From positions 1 through 64,000 of the forward strand of contig CAJUKJ010000001.1 of assembly GCA_910587365.1 (NCBI GenBank): 64,000 bases of DNA, in the 5' to 3' direction. Source of the DNA: an uncultured Christensenellaceae bacterium. GTDB lineage: Bacteria; Bacillota; Clostridia; Christensenellales; Borkfalkiaceae. Below are positions 16,197 through 24,809 of the stretch, piece after piece (position 1 is the stretch's first letter; every line of letters begins with the position of its first letter). The notes under the pieces are model-generated. The model saw nothing but the letters and a program-made list of their open reading frames with translations. It had not been told where the DNA came from and did not search any database. The translations under genes were made by a program, and so were the position numbers.

Positions 16197-18092
16197 CTAT
16201 CTGCCGCGGCCGCCTCCGCCGCCGAAACCGCCGCCCGAACGTCCGCCGAATCCCCCGCCGAAACCGCCGCCGTTGGAACCCGAAGACGAGGGACGGGAAA
16301 CCATTCCCGAAGAGATATTGCGCATACTGTTTCGTAACATACTGTTAATAATTCTGAACTCGATATAGGTTGTCATTACGTTACCCGTAGCCCATTGTGG
16401 CGGTTGTATGGTAATATCCGCAAACTTTTCTTCCCACTTATCGGTTACGCCCAAAACCTGCGCGTATGGAAGTATATGATAATAAAATTGCGGGTCTTGT
16501 TCAAGCATCATTTCAAGCTGGTCTTTTTCCGCAAGCTGGATAAAGTTTTTAAAGCCTATAATATCGTTAAGCTTTTCGGTATAGCTTGCCGAGCGCATTA
16601 ACAGTAATGCAGAGGAGGTAAATACTAAACTGCTTACGACATAAAGTACTATCTTGGGACCTGTACCGATAATCGACGTCGGCACGAGCATCACATATAA
16701 TATTCCTACAACGACGCAAATTGCAGCTAAACCTAAGCTTAACCCTATAAACTTATTTTTGCTAAGCTTCAATCTGTTATAACTAAGCGTTTGTACTAAC
16801 CCGTTTATGACAAAAGCGGGGATAACCGCTATAAACGGAACAAGTAACAGCATTTTGCTTGAAATACGCATAAACGCAAGCAGCATAGGCGCAAACCCCA
16901 ATAAAAGCCCGCCGATAACGGCAAAGACAACCGAGGCGGTAATACTTTTATTTTCGTATAATCCCTTGGTCTGTTTGTTTACCATAGAGGTTACCTGTTC
17001 AACGGTTTTATAGAAACTGTTTTTTAGTTGTGACGGCTTTATAATCTCGCCGCCCCTTTGGAAAAGGTTGTTGTACATCAGCTGTTCGTAAGCGGGGTGG
17101 GATTCGGGAAGCGATTTCATAACCCTTATTATAGAAGGGTCGTCCTTGTCGTCAAAATTTATCTTAATATATCCCTTACTTGCCCAGTAGAATATAAGCG
17201 AGGTTACGTCTTCGTTGTTTATCGTATTATCTATAAGCTTGCCCATAATAAGCGGGTCCATCTTATTCGGAGCTTCATAATTAACAACGGGCGTAAGATA
17301 GTTTTTGTTGAACACAAACAGCTTTAACAAAATTACAATTGCAAGAATAACCAAACCCGCAACGGCGAAAAGATAGGGGGTAAGGTCGGTAAAGTTTTTT
17401 ATCGCTCCCTTTTCAAAATTCAAATCGAATGTAATGCCGTTGTATGCGTCAAGTTTATCTATCGAAGTCGTAATTACCGTAGTTCCGTCAGTTGTTTGCT
17501 CGATAAAAGGCAGGGTAGTAGTGCTTCCCGAAATACCGTAGTAACACTTTGCGTCCGTATATCCGTCCGGGAGTATAAGCTTTACCGTAGCGTTGTAAAT
17601 ATTACAGTCCCAGCCCTGACCGATAGGGTTTAAAGGCAACATACTTTTATTAACAACTTCGTTTGTAATGTTGTAGGTGTATGTAAGACGGTAACTTTCG
17701 GATTGCCTGTACTTGTTGGTATAGTCGCCTATGTCCACAGATATAAAATCGCCGTCCTCTATATATACGTCGTAGTAAACATTTTGTTCTTCGCCGTTAA
17801 CAAGTTTTTTAACTTCAACGTCGCGTACCTGCGCGCCTTTGTTTACGGGAATGTCGCGTATAAATCCCGTACTCTGGACGCCGAGGTATGATATCGTCAA
17901 TTCTTCCGTAACCGCGATAGAGCAATTGCTTGCTATATCGTATGTGACGTCGTACTTTGCCACCTCGAAACGGTATAAAGGGTCGGTGTACGCATTTGCC
18001 GTTTTCGTACCTGCAAACCCGAATACGCTTACGGCAACCAAAGCCGTAAGCGCAAACAGTAGTATAAAAGATAATTTATTAACTTTTTTCAT
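16197..18092 (-). CDS. DUF2207 membrane protein with Gly-rich tail
   Basis: A 631-residue membrane protein. An N-terminal signal/anchor (about residues 9-34) precedes an extracytoplasmic beta-rich DUF2207 domain. A membrane helix lies near 240-262, a cytoplasmic segment follows, and two to four further helices lie near 385-500. The tail ends in a Gly/Arg/Ser-rich stretch (SNGGGFGGGFGG and repeats), common in this family. It starts 16 bases after lemA, the usual partner of DUF2207 genes. The pair is thought to act at the envelope, but no activity is established. Confidence 0.9.
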   Translation of the reverse strand: MKKVNKLSFILLFALTALVAVSVFGFAGTKTANAYTDPLYRFEVAKYDVTYDIASNCSIAVTEELTISYLGVQSTGFIRDIPVNKGAQVRDVEVKKLVNGEEQNVYYDVYIEDGDFISVDIGDYTNKYRQSESYRLTYTYNITNEVVNKSMLPLNPIGQGWDCNIYNATVKLILPDGYTDAKCYYGISGSTTTLPFIEQTTDGTTVITTSIDKLDAYNGITFDLNFEKGAIKNFTDLTPYLFAVAGLVILAIVILLKLFVFNKNYLTPVVNYEAPNKMDPLIMGKLIDNTINNEDVTSLIFYWASKGYIKINFDDKDDPSIIRVMKSLPESHPAYEQLMYNNLFQRGGEIIKPSQLKNSFYKTVEQVTSMVNKQTKGLYENKSITASVVFAVIGGLLLGFAPMLLAFMRISSKMLLLVPFIAVIPAFVINGLVQTLSYNRLKLSKNKFIGLSLGLAAICVVVGILYVMLVPTSIIGTGPKIVLYVVSSLVFTSSALLLMRSASYTEKLNDIIGFKNFIQLAEKDQLEMMLEQDPQFYYHILPYAQVLGVTDKWEEKFADITIQPPQWATGNVMTTYIEFRIINSMLRNSMRNISSGMVSRPSSSGSNGGGFGGGFGGRSGGGFGGGGGRGR

Positions 18093-18108
18093 AGCTCTTT
18101 TTTAAAGT

Positions 18109-18699
18109 TTAAAACTCAACTTTAACGTTCTTTCTCTCTTCGGGGTCCTCAATTTCAAAGTAGGGCTGTTTTTCAAGCTTCATCATTCCCGCAATTATCG
18201 AAGCGGGGAAAATGCGTATTTTGGTGTTGAACTGTTTAATGGTTGCATTGTAATACTTTCTTACATTCACAAGCTCGCTTTCGATAAGTTTAAGTTGGTT
18301 TTGCAGATCTAAATAGTTGGTATTTGCTTTCAATTCGGGGTATCTTTCCATAACCATATTGAAGTTGCGCATAGTCTGCGTAAGTTGAGCGTTTGCCTCT
18401 ATTTTTTCGGCGGGGGTGGTTGCACTTTGCGCTTTGGAACGCGCTTCTATAACGCTTTGCAGCGTGCCGCTTTCGTGCTTCGCATAGCCCTTAACCGTTT
18501 CAACGAGGTTAGGAATGAGGTCGTAACGCTTTTTAAGGTAGATATCGATGTTGTGGAAAGCTTCTTCGTACTGGTTTTCCATCTGCACAAACTTGTTTCG
18601 CGCAGAAATGCCCCAGCAAATGAGGATAATAACAATAAGTGCAATTACCGCACCTGCAATAATCCCGCCAATCTGTCCGCCGGTTAACAATAAATTCAT
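18109..18699 (-). CDS. lemA: LemA family protein
   Basis: A 196-residue protein with one N-terminal membrane helix (about residues 8-28) and a long helical soluble domain. It includes the family blocks RYDLIPNLVETVKGYAKHE and PELKANTNYLDLQ, ending near YFEIEDPEERKNVKVEF. LemA proteins are widespread, of unresolved function, and often sit beside TPM/DUF2207 genes, as here. A CAGGAGA site precedes the ATG. It lies 14 bases after the nudix gene, so the three form one minus-strand operon. Confidence 0.95.
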   Translation of the reverse strand: MNLLLTGGQIGGIIAGAVIALIVIILICWGISARNKFVQMENQYEEAFHNIDIYLKKRYDLIPNLVETVKGYAKHESGTLQSVIEARSKAQSATTPAEKIEANAQLTQTMRNFNMVMERYPELKANTNYLDLQNQLKLIESELVNVRKYYNATIKQFNTKIRIFPASIIAGMMKLEKQPYFEIEDPEERKNVKVEF

Positions 18700-18713
18700 T
18701 TTTTTTCTCCTGA

Positions 18714-19205
18714 TTATAATTTTTTAATTTCCGCAAGCGCGTTTTTTAAAAACGTTTCCGCTGTGCTGTCTTTTCTGATAGCTTCAAGGGCTTCTTCAAC
18801 CGTAAACCATTTAACTTCCGAAAGCTCGTTTTCATCGGGAACGGGTTCGCCGTCCTCAGCCATAATAAGAAAGTTAAGCATAAGTACGTTCTTCGGTTCG
18901 TGATAGCGTGACCCCATATATTTAAACTTAACCGTATCAAGCTTTGTTTCTTCTTTAAATTCGCGCGTTACAGCTTTTTCGGCGGTTTCGCCCTTTTTTA
19001 TATAGCCTGCAAATAAGATGTAATCGTCGTTTCCTATATGCTTTGCAAGCAAAATTTTATCCTTGCTCCTGTTAGTGACAACCATACTTACCGCCGAAGC
19101 AAAGCGTGGGAAGCGGTATTCGTTACAGTTCTTGCAATAAGGAACAAGTCCTTCATCCCGCTTAAACATAAGCGAAAGTTTTTCTCCGCATTCGTTACAA
19201 TACAT
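18714..19205 (-). CDS. NUDIX hydrolase with N-terminal zinc ribbon
   Basis: A 163-residue protein starting with a zinc ribbon (CNEC near residues 3-6, CKNC near 23-26). A complete Nudix box follows: GYIKKGETAEKAVTREFKEETKL (residues about 68-90, G-x5-E-x7-REFxEET). The ribbon plus Nudix order matches NAD(H) diphosphatase-like (NudC-type) or related NDP-X hydrolases; the substrate cannot be read from sequence. A strong AAGGAGG precedes the ATG. It is the first gene of the operon with lemA and the DUF2207 gene; a functional link is not obvious. Confidence 0.9.
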   Translation of the reverse strand: MYCNECGEKLSLMFKRDEGLVPYCKNCNEYRFPRFASAVSMVVTNRSKDKILLAKHIGNDDYILFAGYIKKGETAEKAVTREFKEETKLDTVKFKYMGSRYHEPKNVLMLNFLIMAEDGEPVPDENELSEVKWFTVEEALEAIRKDSTAETFLKNALAEIKKL

Positions 19206-19320
19206 ATTTTTCCTCCTTGCCGTCTTTAAATGGACGGAAATTTTTTATCATTTTACACATTATATTATATACCATCAGCGTCAATATTTCAATAGTTCGG
19301 TACCATTTTTAACCAAATTA

Positions 19321-19349
19321 TTGACTTATTTTCACAAATAATATATAAT
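19321..19349 (+). promoter_or_regulatory. Promoter of the UDPGP-family gene
   Basis: TTGACT (19321-19326), 17-base spacer, TATAAT (19344-19349), about 30 bases before the GTG start at 19382. Confidence 0.8.
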
Positions 19350-19381
19350 TATATTTAATAATTATACTAAGAGGTTACTAA

Positions 19382-20602
19382 GTGGACTTCCAATCAGCAA
19401 AAAACTTTTTAAGCCGTCACGGGCAGATGCATCTTCTTGATTATTATGAAGAACTTACGGACGAGCAGCGCGGTATTCTTTTAAACGAAATCGAAAAGCT
19501 TAACATATCGGTAGTGGAAAATATTAATTCCAACGCCGAGGAGAGAACCGGCAATTTAAGTCCTATTCCCGCAAGAAGCCTTGACGACATTGCAATAAAT
19601 AAAAAGTCATACGAAGAAGCAGGGTTAAAGCTACTTCGTGAAAATAAGGTCGGTGCGGTACTGCTTGCGGGCGGTCAGGGTACGCGACTCGGGTTTGATA
19701 AGCCGAAGGGTACTTTCAATATAGGTATAACGCGCAAGCTGTCAATATTTGAACAGCAGATGAATAATATAAAAGATGTAACTTCTCTTGCGGGTCGTTG
19801 TTTTCCGCTGTTTATTATGACCAGCGATAAAAACAACGGCGACACGATAGCTTTTTTCAAGGAGAATAACTATTTCGGATATCCAGAAGATAAAATACAT
19901 TTCTTTATACAGGATACCGAACCCGCGTGCGACTTCGACGGGAAAATCTTTTTATCGGAAAAACACCGCATTGCATTATCTCCCAACGGAAACGGTGGTT
20001 GGTATTCTTCGCTTATATCAAGCGGACTTGACAAGGTTATACGTAAAGAGGGTATAGAGTGGCTTAACGTTTATGGCGTTGATAACGTTTTGCAGAGGAT
20101 ATGCGACCCTGCGTTTTTGGGTGCGACGTACCTGTCGGGTTGCGCCTGTTCGTCAAAGGTTGTAAAAAAGACCTGTGCAGAGGAAAAGGTCGGGGTGTTG
20201 TGCCAACAAAACGGAAAACCCTGTATTGTCGAATATTATGAAATGCCTGCCGAGCTTGCGTCGCTCCGCGGCGGGGATGGCGAGCTTGTTTACCGCTACG
20301 GCGTAATTTTAAATTATCTTTTCAATGTCGGCGCGCTTGATAGAACGCTTTCAAACAAGCTTCCGTACCACCTTGCAAAAAAGGCGGTTAAGCATATCAA
20401 AGACGGCAAACTTGTCGAACCTACCCAACCCAACGGCTACAAATTTGAAACCCTCGTCGTGGATATGGTAAAGATGATGGGCAGCTGTCTTGCATACGAG
20501 GTTGAAAGGGAAAGAGAGTTTGCACCGGTAAAAAACAAGACAGGTGCGGACAGCGTCGAATCGGCACGCGCGCTTTTAATTAAAAACGGCGTATCGCTGT
20601 AA
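19382..20602 (+). CDS. UDPGP-family sugar-1-phosphate uridylyltransferase
   Basis: A 406-residue protein of the UTP-glucose-1-phosphate/UDP-HexNAc pyrophosphorylase family. The nucleotide loop LLAGGQGTRLGFDKPKG is near residues 95-111, with GNGGWYSSL near 202 and NVYGVDN near 221. This resembles the eukaryote-like UAP1/QRI1 branch rather than bacterial GlmU or GalU. It would make a UDP-sugar for cell-wall or glycan synthesis. The start is GTG, preceded by AAGAGG at a suitable distance; no better ATG exists. It is transcribed with its own promoter and followed by a protease gene after 53 bases. Confidence 0.88.
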   Translation: MDFQSAKNFLSRHGQMHLLDYYEELTDEQRGILLNEIEKLNISVVENINSNAEERTGNLSPIPARSLDDIAINKKSYEEAGLKLLRENKVGAVLLAGGQGTRLGFDKPKGTFNIGITRKLSIFEQQMNNIKDVTSLAGRCFPLFIMTSDKNNGDTIAFFKENNYFGYPEDKIHFFIQDTEPACDFDGKIFLSEKHRIALSPNGNGGWYSSLISSGLDKVIRKEGIEWLNVYGVDNVLQRICDPAFLGATYLSGCACSSKVVKKTCAEEKVGVLCQQNGKPCIVEYYEMPAELASLRGGDGELVYRYGVILNYLFNVGALDRTLSNKLPYHLAKKAVKHIKDGKLVEPTQPNGYKFETLVVDMVKMMGSCLAYEVEREREFAPVKNKTGADSVESARALLIKNGVSL

Positions 20603-20655
20603 TTAAAAGATTTACTATTAAAATAAATGTCAATAAATATAACAAGGACGACAAA

Positions 20656-22026
20656 ATGAAAAAAATTTTAGCATTTATTGCTTCGGCAGCACTGATTACG
20701 GCAATGTTTTTGTGCGGCTGTATGTCAGGCGGCCGCGACGGCAGGGACGGTAAAGACGGACAGGACGTTTCCATTTACGAAATTTACGAAGCCGCAAAAA
20801 GTATCGACGGAAATGAAAACCTTACTTTTGACGAGTTTTTAAGGGAATATTTAAGCTATAACGATTCCCAGCTTAACGAGATTACAAGCCTGAAAACCGC
20901 TATAAACCGCTCTTTGATGTCAGGCGTAACTATTCTTACAAGATTTTCATATTCGTCTTTTCCTGCAAGAAGCTATAACGTCTACACGGGTTCGGGTGCT
21001 ATTTTGTGGCTTGACAAAGATGAAACCGCCCAGACAAGCGATGCTTACGTCGTAACAAACTGTCACGTTGTTTACGACGATTCTTCAAATGAAAGGTTTG
21101 CTAATGACGTCCGTTTATATCTCTACGGTCAGGATACAGAAGGGGTAAACTTTGTTATCGACCGTGTGGGCAATATATCGGGCGACGAAAATTTCCGTAT
21201 TCCGGCAGAGGTTATAGGTGCTTCCGTAACATACGATATCGCTCTGTTGAAAATAACCGACAGCAGCGTCCTATACCGTAGCGACGCCGCAGCGGCAAAA
21301 TTTTCAACTGCGCAGGACGTCTATTTAGGGGAACAGGTATACACGATAGGCAACGCGTCAAGCGAGGGAATGTCGGCTTCTAACGGCATCATAAGCAAGG
21401 ACACGGAAACTATATCCGTCGGTCTTTCCGATGTTGACGAAAACGATTTTAACGAATACCGCGTTCTTCGCACTACCGCACCGATAAACCCCGGTAATTC
21501 AGGCGGCGCACTGTATAACAGCAAGGGCGAAATAGTTGCAATCGTAAACGCCAAGGACGAGGAAGCGGAAATAGATAATATGGGTTACGCCCTTCCCGCA
21601 AACAACGTAAGAAGGCTTTTGCAGCTTATGTACGACAGCTACGTAGCAGACGGCTACAAAATGAATTCCAAAGGCGGTATCGATAAAGCTTATCTGGATA
21701 TTCAGACAGTCGTTTCCGACAGCTATGCGCGGTTTAACGAGCAGACTGGTATTGCCGAAATATACGAGCTGGTTAAGGTATATGCCGTAAACGGCGCGCC
21801 TTCGAGGGGCAACCTTTTAAAAGACGATATTTTCAAAACGGCAAAGGTAGTCACTTCCGACGGAACGGTAAAGGAAGAAATATCCGTAACCCGTAGTTAC
21901 CATTTGTCTGAGTTGATGTTTTCGGTAAGGGTCGGCGATAAGCTCGTGCTTACAGTCGAGCGTTCAGGCGAAACTGCCGAAGTTATACTTGAATTTACAG
22001 GCAGTCATTTCAATCATTTTGCATAA
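20656..22026 (+). CDS. HtrA-like serine protease, lipoprotein
   Basis: A 456-residue secreted protease. The signal peptide ends in the lipobox FLCGC, so Cys-22 is the likely lipidated residue. A short collagen-like run GRDGRDGKDGQD follows. The trypsin-like domain has TNCHVV (His), TYDIALLKI (Asp) and NPGNSGGAL (Ser), the full triad. A PDZ-like C-terminal region follows without a membrane helix. It would act on the outer face of the membrane in protein quality control. A second lipoprotein HtrA homologue lies at 32830, with a shorter N-terminal region. Confidence 0.9.
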   Translation: MKKILAFIASAALITAMFLCGCMSGGRDGRDGKDGQDVSIYEIYEAAKSIDGNENLTFDEFLREYLSYNDSQLNEITSLKTAINRSLMSGVTILTRFSYSSFPARSYNVYTGSGAILWLDKDETAQTSDAYVVTNCHVVYDDSSNERFANDVRLYLYGQDTEGVNFVIDRVGNISGDENFRIPAEVIGASVTYDIALLKITDSSVLYRSDAAAAKFSTAQDVYLGEQVYTIGNASSEGMSASNGIISKDTETISVGLSDVDENDFNEYRVLRTTAPINPGNSGGALYNSKGEIVAIVNAKDEEAEIDNMGYALPANNVRRLLQLMYDSYVADGYKMNSKGGIDKAYLDIQTVVSDSYARFNEQTGIAEIYELVKVYAVNGAPSRGNLLKDDIFKTAKVVTSDGTVKEEISVTRSYHLSELMFSVRVGDKLVLTVERSGETAEVILEFTGSHFNHFA

Positions 22027-22056
22027 AAAAGAGTGCGCTGATATGCGCACTCTTTT
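22027..22056. terminator. Bidirectional terminator
   Basis: A 12-bp stem AAAAGAGTGCGC (22027-22038)/22045-22056, between the converging protease gene and metA. Confidence 0.85.
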
Positions 22057-22096
22057 GCAATCTTTAATCTTTTTCCTTAAATACATCGGCACGGTT

Positions 22097-23017
22097 TTAT
22101 CTTTCGCTGTTAATGTCGTAAGGCGTAACCTGGTAAACGTAGTAGTTAAGCCAGTTTATGTAAAACAGATTTGCGGTCGAAGACCAGTTCATTTTAACGT
22201 CGTTCATATCCTTATCCGCAAAATAATTGACGGGAGGCTTAATGTCTAAGCCTTTATCCCTGTCGCGTTCATATTCGTTTTTAAGGGTGTAACGGTCATA
22301 TTCCATATGTCCCGTAACGAACACCTGTCTGTTATCGACGCTTTTAACAATCGAAGCACCCGCGCGCTTGGAATACGCAAGTATTTTCAATTCCTTCACG
22401 TCTAAAATATCCTTTGCATAAATAATCGTATGGCGGGAGTGGGGCATATGAAACTCGTCGGAAATCCCCCGCATAAGCGGTTCGGGAACTCCGTCGCGCA
22501 CGCGGTTATGCGCAAATATTCCAAAGCACTTTTCCTTTAAGGGGTGCTTTTTTATTTTGTAAAAGTAATGCAACGCCGCTTGCGCACCCCAGCATATAAA
22601 CATTGTGGAGGTAACGTTTGTTTTCGTCCAATCGAGTATTTCTTTAAGCTCCGCCCAATATGCAACCTTTTCAAACGGCATACTTTCAACGGGCGCGCCG
22701 GTAATAATCATACCGTCGAACTTGCTTGCCTTAACTTCTTCAAAGGTCTTGTAAAATTTGTCTAAATGGCTTTTGTCCGTATGTGTTGAGTTATACGTCG
22801 ACGTTTTGATAAGCGTTACGTTAACCTGCAACGGCGAGTTTGAAAGCAATCTCATAAACTGCGTTTCCGTCGTTTCCTTGGTGGGCATTAAATTGAGTAT
22901 TGCAATTTCAATAGGTCTTATTTCCTGCGAAAAAGCCCGTTGCTTGTCCATTACGAATATTCTTTCGCTTGTAAGAATTTTATAGGCAGGTAAGTCTTTA
23001 TCGATAACTATAGGCAC
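22097..23017 (-). CDS. metA: Homoserine O-acetyltransferase (MetA/HTS family)
   Basis: It activates homoserine for methionine synthesis. The 306-residue protein has the glutamine-amidotransferase-like fold with catalytic Cys in STMFICWGAQA (near residue 142) and the His/Glu region downstream. In TGAPVESMPFE the residue after APV is Glu. In characterised family members Glu here selects acetyl-CoA, and Gly selects succinyl-CoA. So an acetyltransferase is predicted, matching the adjacent O-acetylhomoserine-using metY, which ends 18 bases upstream on the same strand. Confidence 0.93.
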   Translation of the reverse strand: MPIVIDKDLPAYKILTSERIFVMDKQRAFSQEIRPIEIAILNLMPTKETTETQFMRLLSNSPLQVNVTLIKTSTYNSTHTDKSHLDKFYKTFEEVKASKFDGMIITGAPVESMPFEKVAYWAELKEILDWTKTNVTSTMFICWGAQAALHYFYKIKKHPLKEKCFGIFAHNRVRDGVPEPLMRGISDEFHMPHSRHTIIYAKDILDVKELKILAYSKRAGASIVKSVDNRQVFVTGHMEYDRYTLKNEYERDRDKGLDIKPPVNYFADKDMNDVKMNWSSTANLFYINWLNYYVYQVTPYDINSER

Positions 23018-23034
23018 TGCGGTTTAAACTCCTT

Positions 23035-24303
23035 TTAAATTTGCTTTAACGCCTGTTCGAGGTCGGCTATAATATCTTCGGGATTTTCTATTCCCACGGA
23101 AAGTCTTACGAGGTTGTGCGGAACGCCCGCCTTTACTAAATCTTCTTCGGAAAGCTGTCTGTGTGTGGTGGAAGCAGGGTGCAGCACACAGCTTCTCACG
23201 TCGGCAACGTGCGTTTCCTGCGTAATCAGTTTTAACGCTTCCATAAACACAGCGCACTTTTTGACGTCGCCCTTAATACCGAAGCTCATCATTCCGCCCT
23301 GCCCGTCGGGCAGATACTTTTTTGCAAGCTTATGGTACTTGTTATCTTCAAGGGAGGGGTGCTTTATCCATTCAATTTTGGGGTGTTTGGAAAGGTAAGC
23401 CGCTACTTTTTTCGCGTTTGAAGAATGTCTTTCCATTCTCAGCGCAAGCGTATCGCAGCCTATGTATGAAATAAATGCGTTCTGCGGACTCATAATCGCC
23501 CCGATATCCCTTATCATCTGCGCGCGGCATTTCGTTCCGAACGCTACGGGTAAATCCGCATAAACAAGTCCGTGATAGCTTTCATCGGGGATATTAAACG
23601 AAGGATATCTTTCGTTTCCCTTAAAGTCAAAATTACCCGCGTCAACGATAACTCCGCCAAGGGCCGCCGCGTGACCGTCAAGATATTTTGAAGAGGAGTG
23701 GATAATAAGGTTTGCGCCCCATTCCTTCGGACGGCAAAAAACGGGAGTGGCAAGCGTATTGTCAACGGCAAACAGAACCTTGTGTTTTTTTGCGATATTC
23801 GCAAATTTATCAAAGTCAAGCACAACGATTGCGGGATTTGCAATCGTTTCCGTAAAAATCAGTCTTGTTTTGCCGTCGATAAGCCTATCTATCTGCTCCG
23901 CAGGAGCGTCGGGGTCGAAGAACCTGCACTCTATACCAAGCTTGGGAAGGGTAGTTCCCAAAAGGTTAAAAGTTCCTCCGTAAACAGCCTGCGAACATAC
24001 GATATTGTCGCCTGCACCCGCAACCGTTAAAATTGCGAGTGTAATCGCGCTCATACCCGAAGCGCAGCCTATCGCGCAAACGCCGCCTTCCAAAGCCGCA
24101 ACCTTTCCCTCGAAAGCGGCAACGGTGGGATTGGCAAGACGGGTGTAAAAATATCCGTCGCGTTTGAGGTCGAATAAGTCTGCCATATCCTGTGTACTGT
24201 CGTAAGCGTAGGTGGTGGACTGGACTATGGGCGGTATTCTCGCCTCTCCCGATTTGGGCGAATATCCCGCCTGTACGCACAATGTGTCAAGTTTATAATT
24301 CAT
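23035..24303 (-). CDS. metY: O-acetylhomoserine sulfhydrylase (MetY type)
   Basis: A PLP enzyme of the Cys/Met metabolism family that makes homocysteine from O-acetylhomoserine and sulfide. The 422-residue protein has YTRLANPT near residue 53, the PLP-binding lysine in IHSSSKYLDGH near 200-210, and family-typical length. I place the start at 24303, giving MNYKLDTLCVQAGY and a GAGGAAAT site nine bases upstream; 40 extra open codons upstream run into smpB and are rejected. It sits between smpB and metA in a minus-strand operon. Confidence 0.93.
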   Translation of the reverse strand: MNYKLDTLCVQAGYSPKSGEARIPPIVQSTTYAYDSTQDMADLFDLKRDGYFYTRLANPTVAAFEGKVAALEGGVCAIGCASGMSAITLAILTVAGAGDNIVCSQAVYGGTFNLLGTTLPKLGIECRFFDPDAPAEQIDRLIDGKTRLIFTETIANPAIVVLDFDKFANIAKKHKVLFAVDNTLATPVFCRPKEWGANLIIHSSSKYLDGHAAALGGVIVDAGNFDFKGNERYPSFNIPDESYHGLVYADLPVAFGTKCRAQMIRDIGAIMSPQNAFISYIGCDTLALRMERHSSNAKKVAAYLSKHPKIEWIKHPSLEDNKYHKLAKKYLPDGQGGMMSFGIKGDVKKCAVFMEALKLITQETHVADVRSCVLHPASTTHRQLSEEDLVKAGVPHNLVRLSVGIENPEDIIADLEQALKQI

Positions 24304-24316
24304 CACTGTAATTTCC

Positions 24317-24766
24317 TCATCTGTATTGCTTGATTTCTCTGTCCAAAGCGCGTTTTTGATCGCGCTCCGCAATGGTACGTTTTTTGTCGAAGTTCTGCTT
24401 GCCCTTGCAAAGCGCAAGCTCAACCTTTACAAGACTTCCCGAAAAGTAGAGTGAAAGGGGAATAAGCGTATAGCCCTTTTCGTTAATCTTTCCTACAATT
24501 TTATCTATTTCGTAGCGGTGCATAAGTAGCTTTCTGTCGCGCTTCGACTCCTTTGTGGAAAACGCTCCTGCCTTGTCGTACACAGCTATATGTGCGTTTT
24601 TAAGCGTAAGCTGACCGTTGCGGATAAAGCAAAAGCTGTCTTTAAGGTTACAGTTTCCTGCCCTCAAAGACTTAACCTCCGCGCCTTCAAGCGCAATTCC
24701 CGCCTCGTACTTTTCAAGTATAAAATATTCGTAAGTGGCGTACTTGTTGTAAGTAATAGTTGCCAT
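24317..24766 (-). CDS. smpB: SsrA-binding protein SmpB
   Basis: The partner of tmRNA in ribosome rescue. The 149-residue protein has the beta-barrel core (YFILEKYEAGIALEGAEVKSLR region) and the basic tail ending KRALDREIKQYR. It follows rnr, the nuclease that degrades trans-translation products, a common pairing. The ATG lies six bases after a TATAAT (24773-24778 on the plus strand) with no Shine-Dalgarno, so besides read-through from rnr it may have its own leaderless transcript. Confidence 0.97.
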   Translation of the reverse strand: MATITYNKYATYEYFILEKYEAGIALEGAEVKSLRAGNCNLKDSFCFIRNGQLTLKNAHIAVYDKAGAFSTKESKRDRKLLMHRYEIDKIVGKINEKGYTLIPLSLYFSGSLVKVELALCKGKQNFDKKRTIAERDQKRALDREIKQYR

Positions 24767-24772
24767 AAATTT

Positions 24773-24800
24773 ATTATATCACAAATCTGAAAATAGTAAA
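24773..24800 (-). promoter_or_regulatory. Leaderless promoter candidate for smpB
   Basis: On the minus strand TATAAT (24773-24778) is followed by exactly six bases and then the smpB ATG. A weak -35 (TTTACT, 16-base spacer) lies upstream. It lies in the 43-base rnr-smpB gap. Confidence 0.55.
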
Positions 24801-24809
24801 AGAATTTTT

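Noticed and set aside
24304..24423. N-terminal 40-codon extension of metY
   Set aside because: It overlaps smpB in another frame; the family start and ribosome site lie at 24303.
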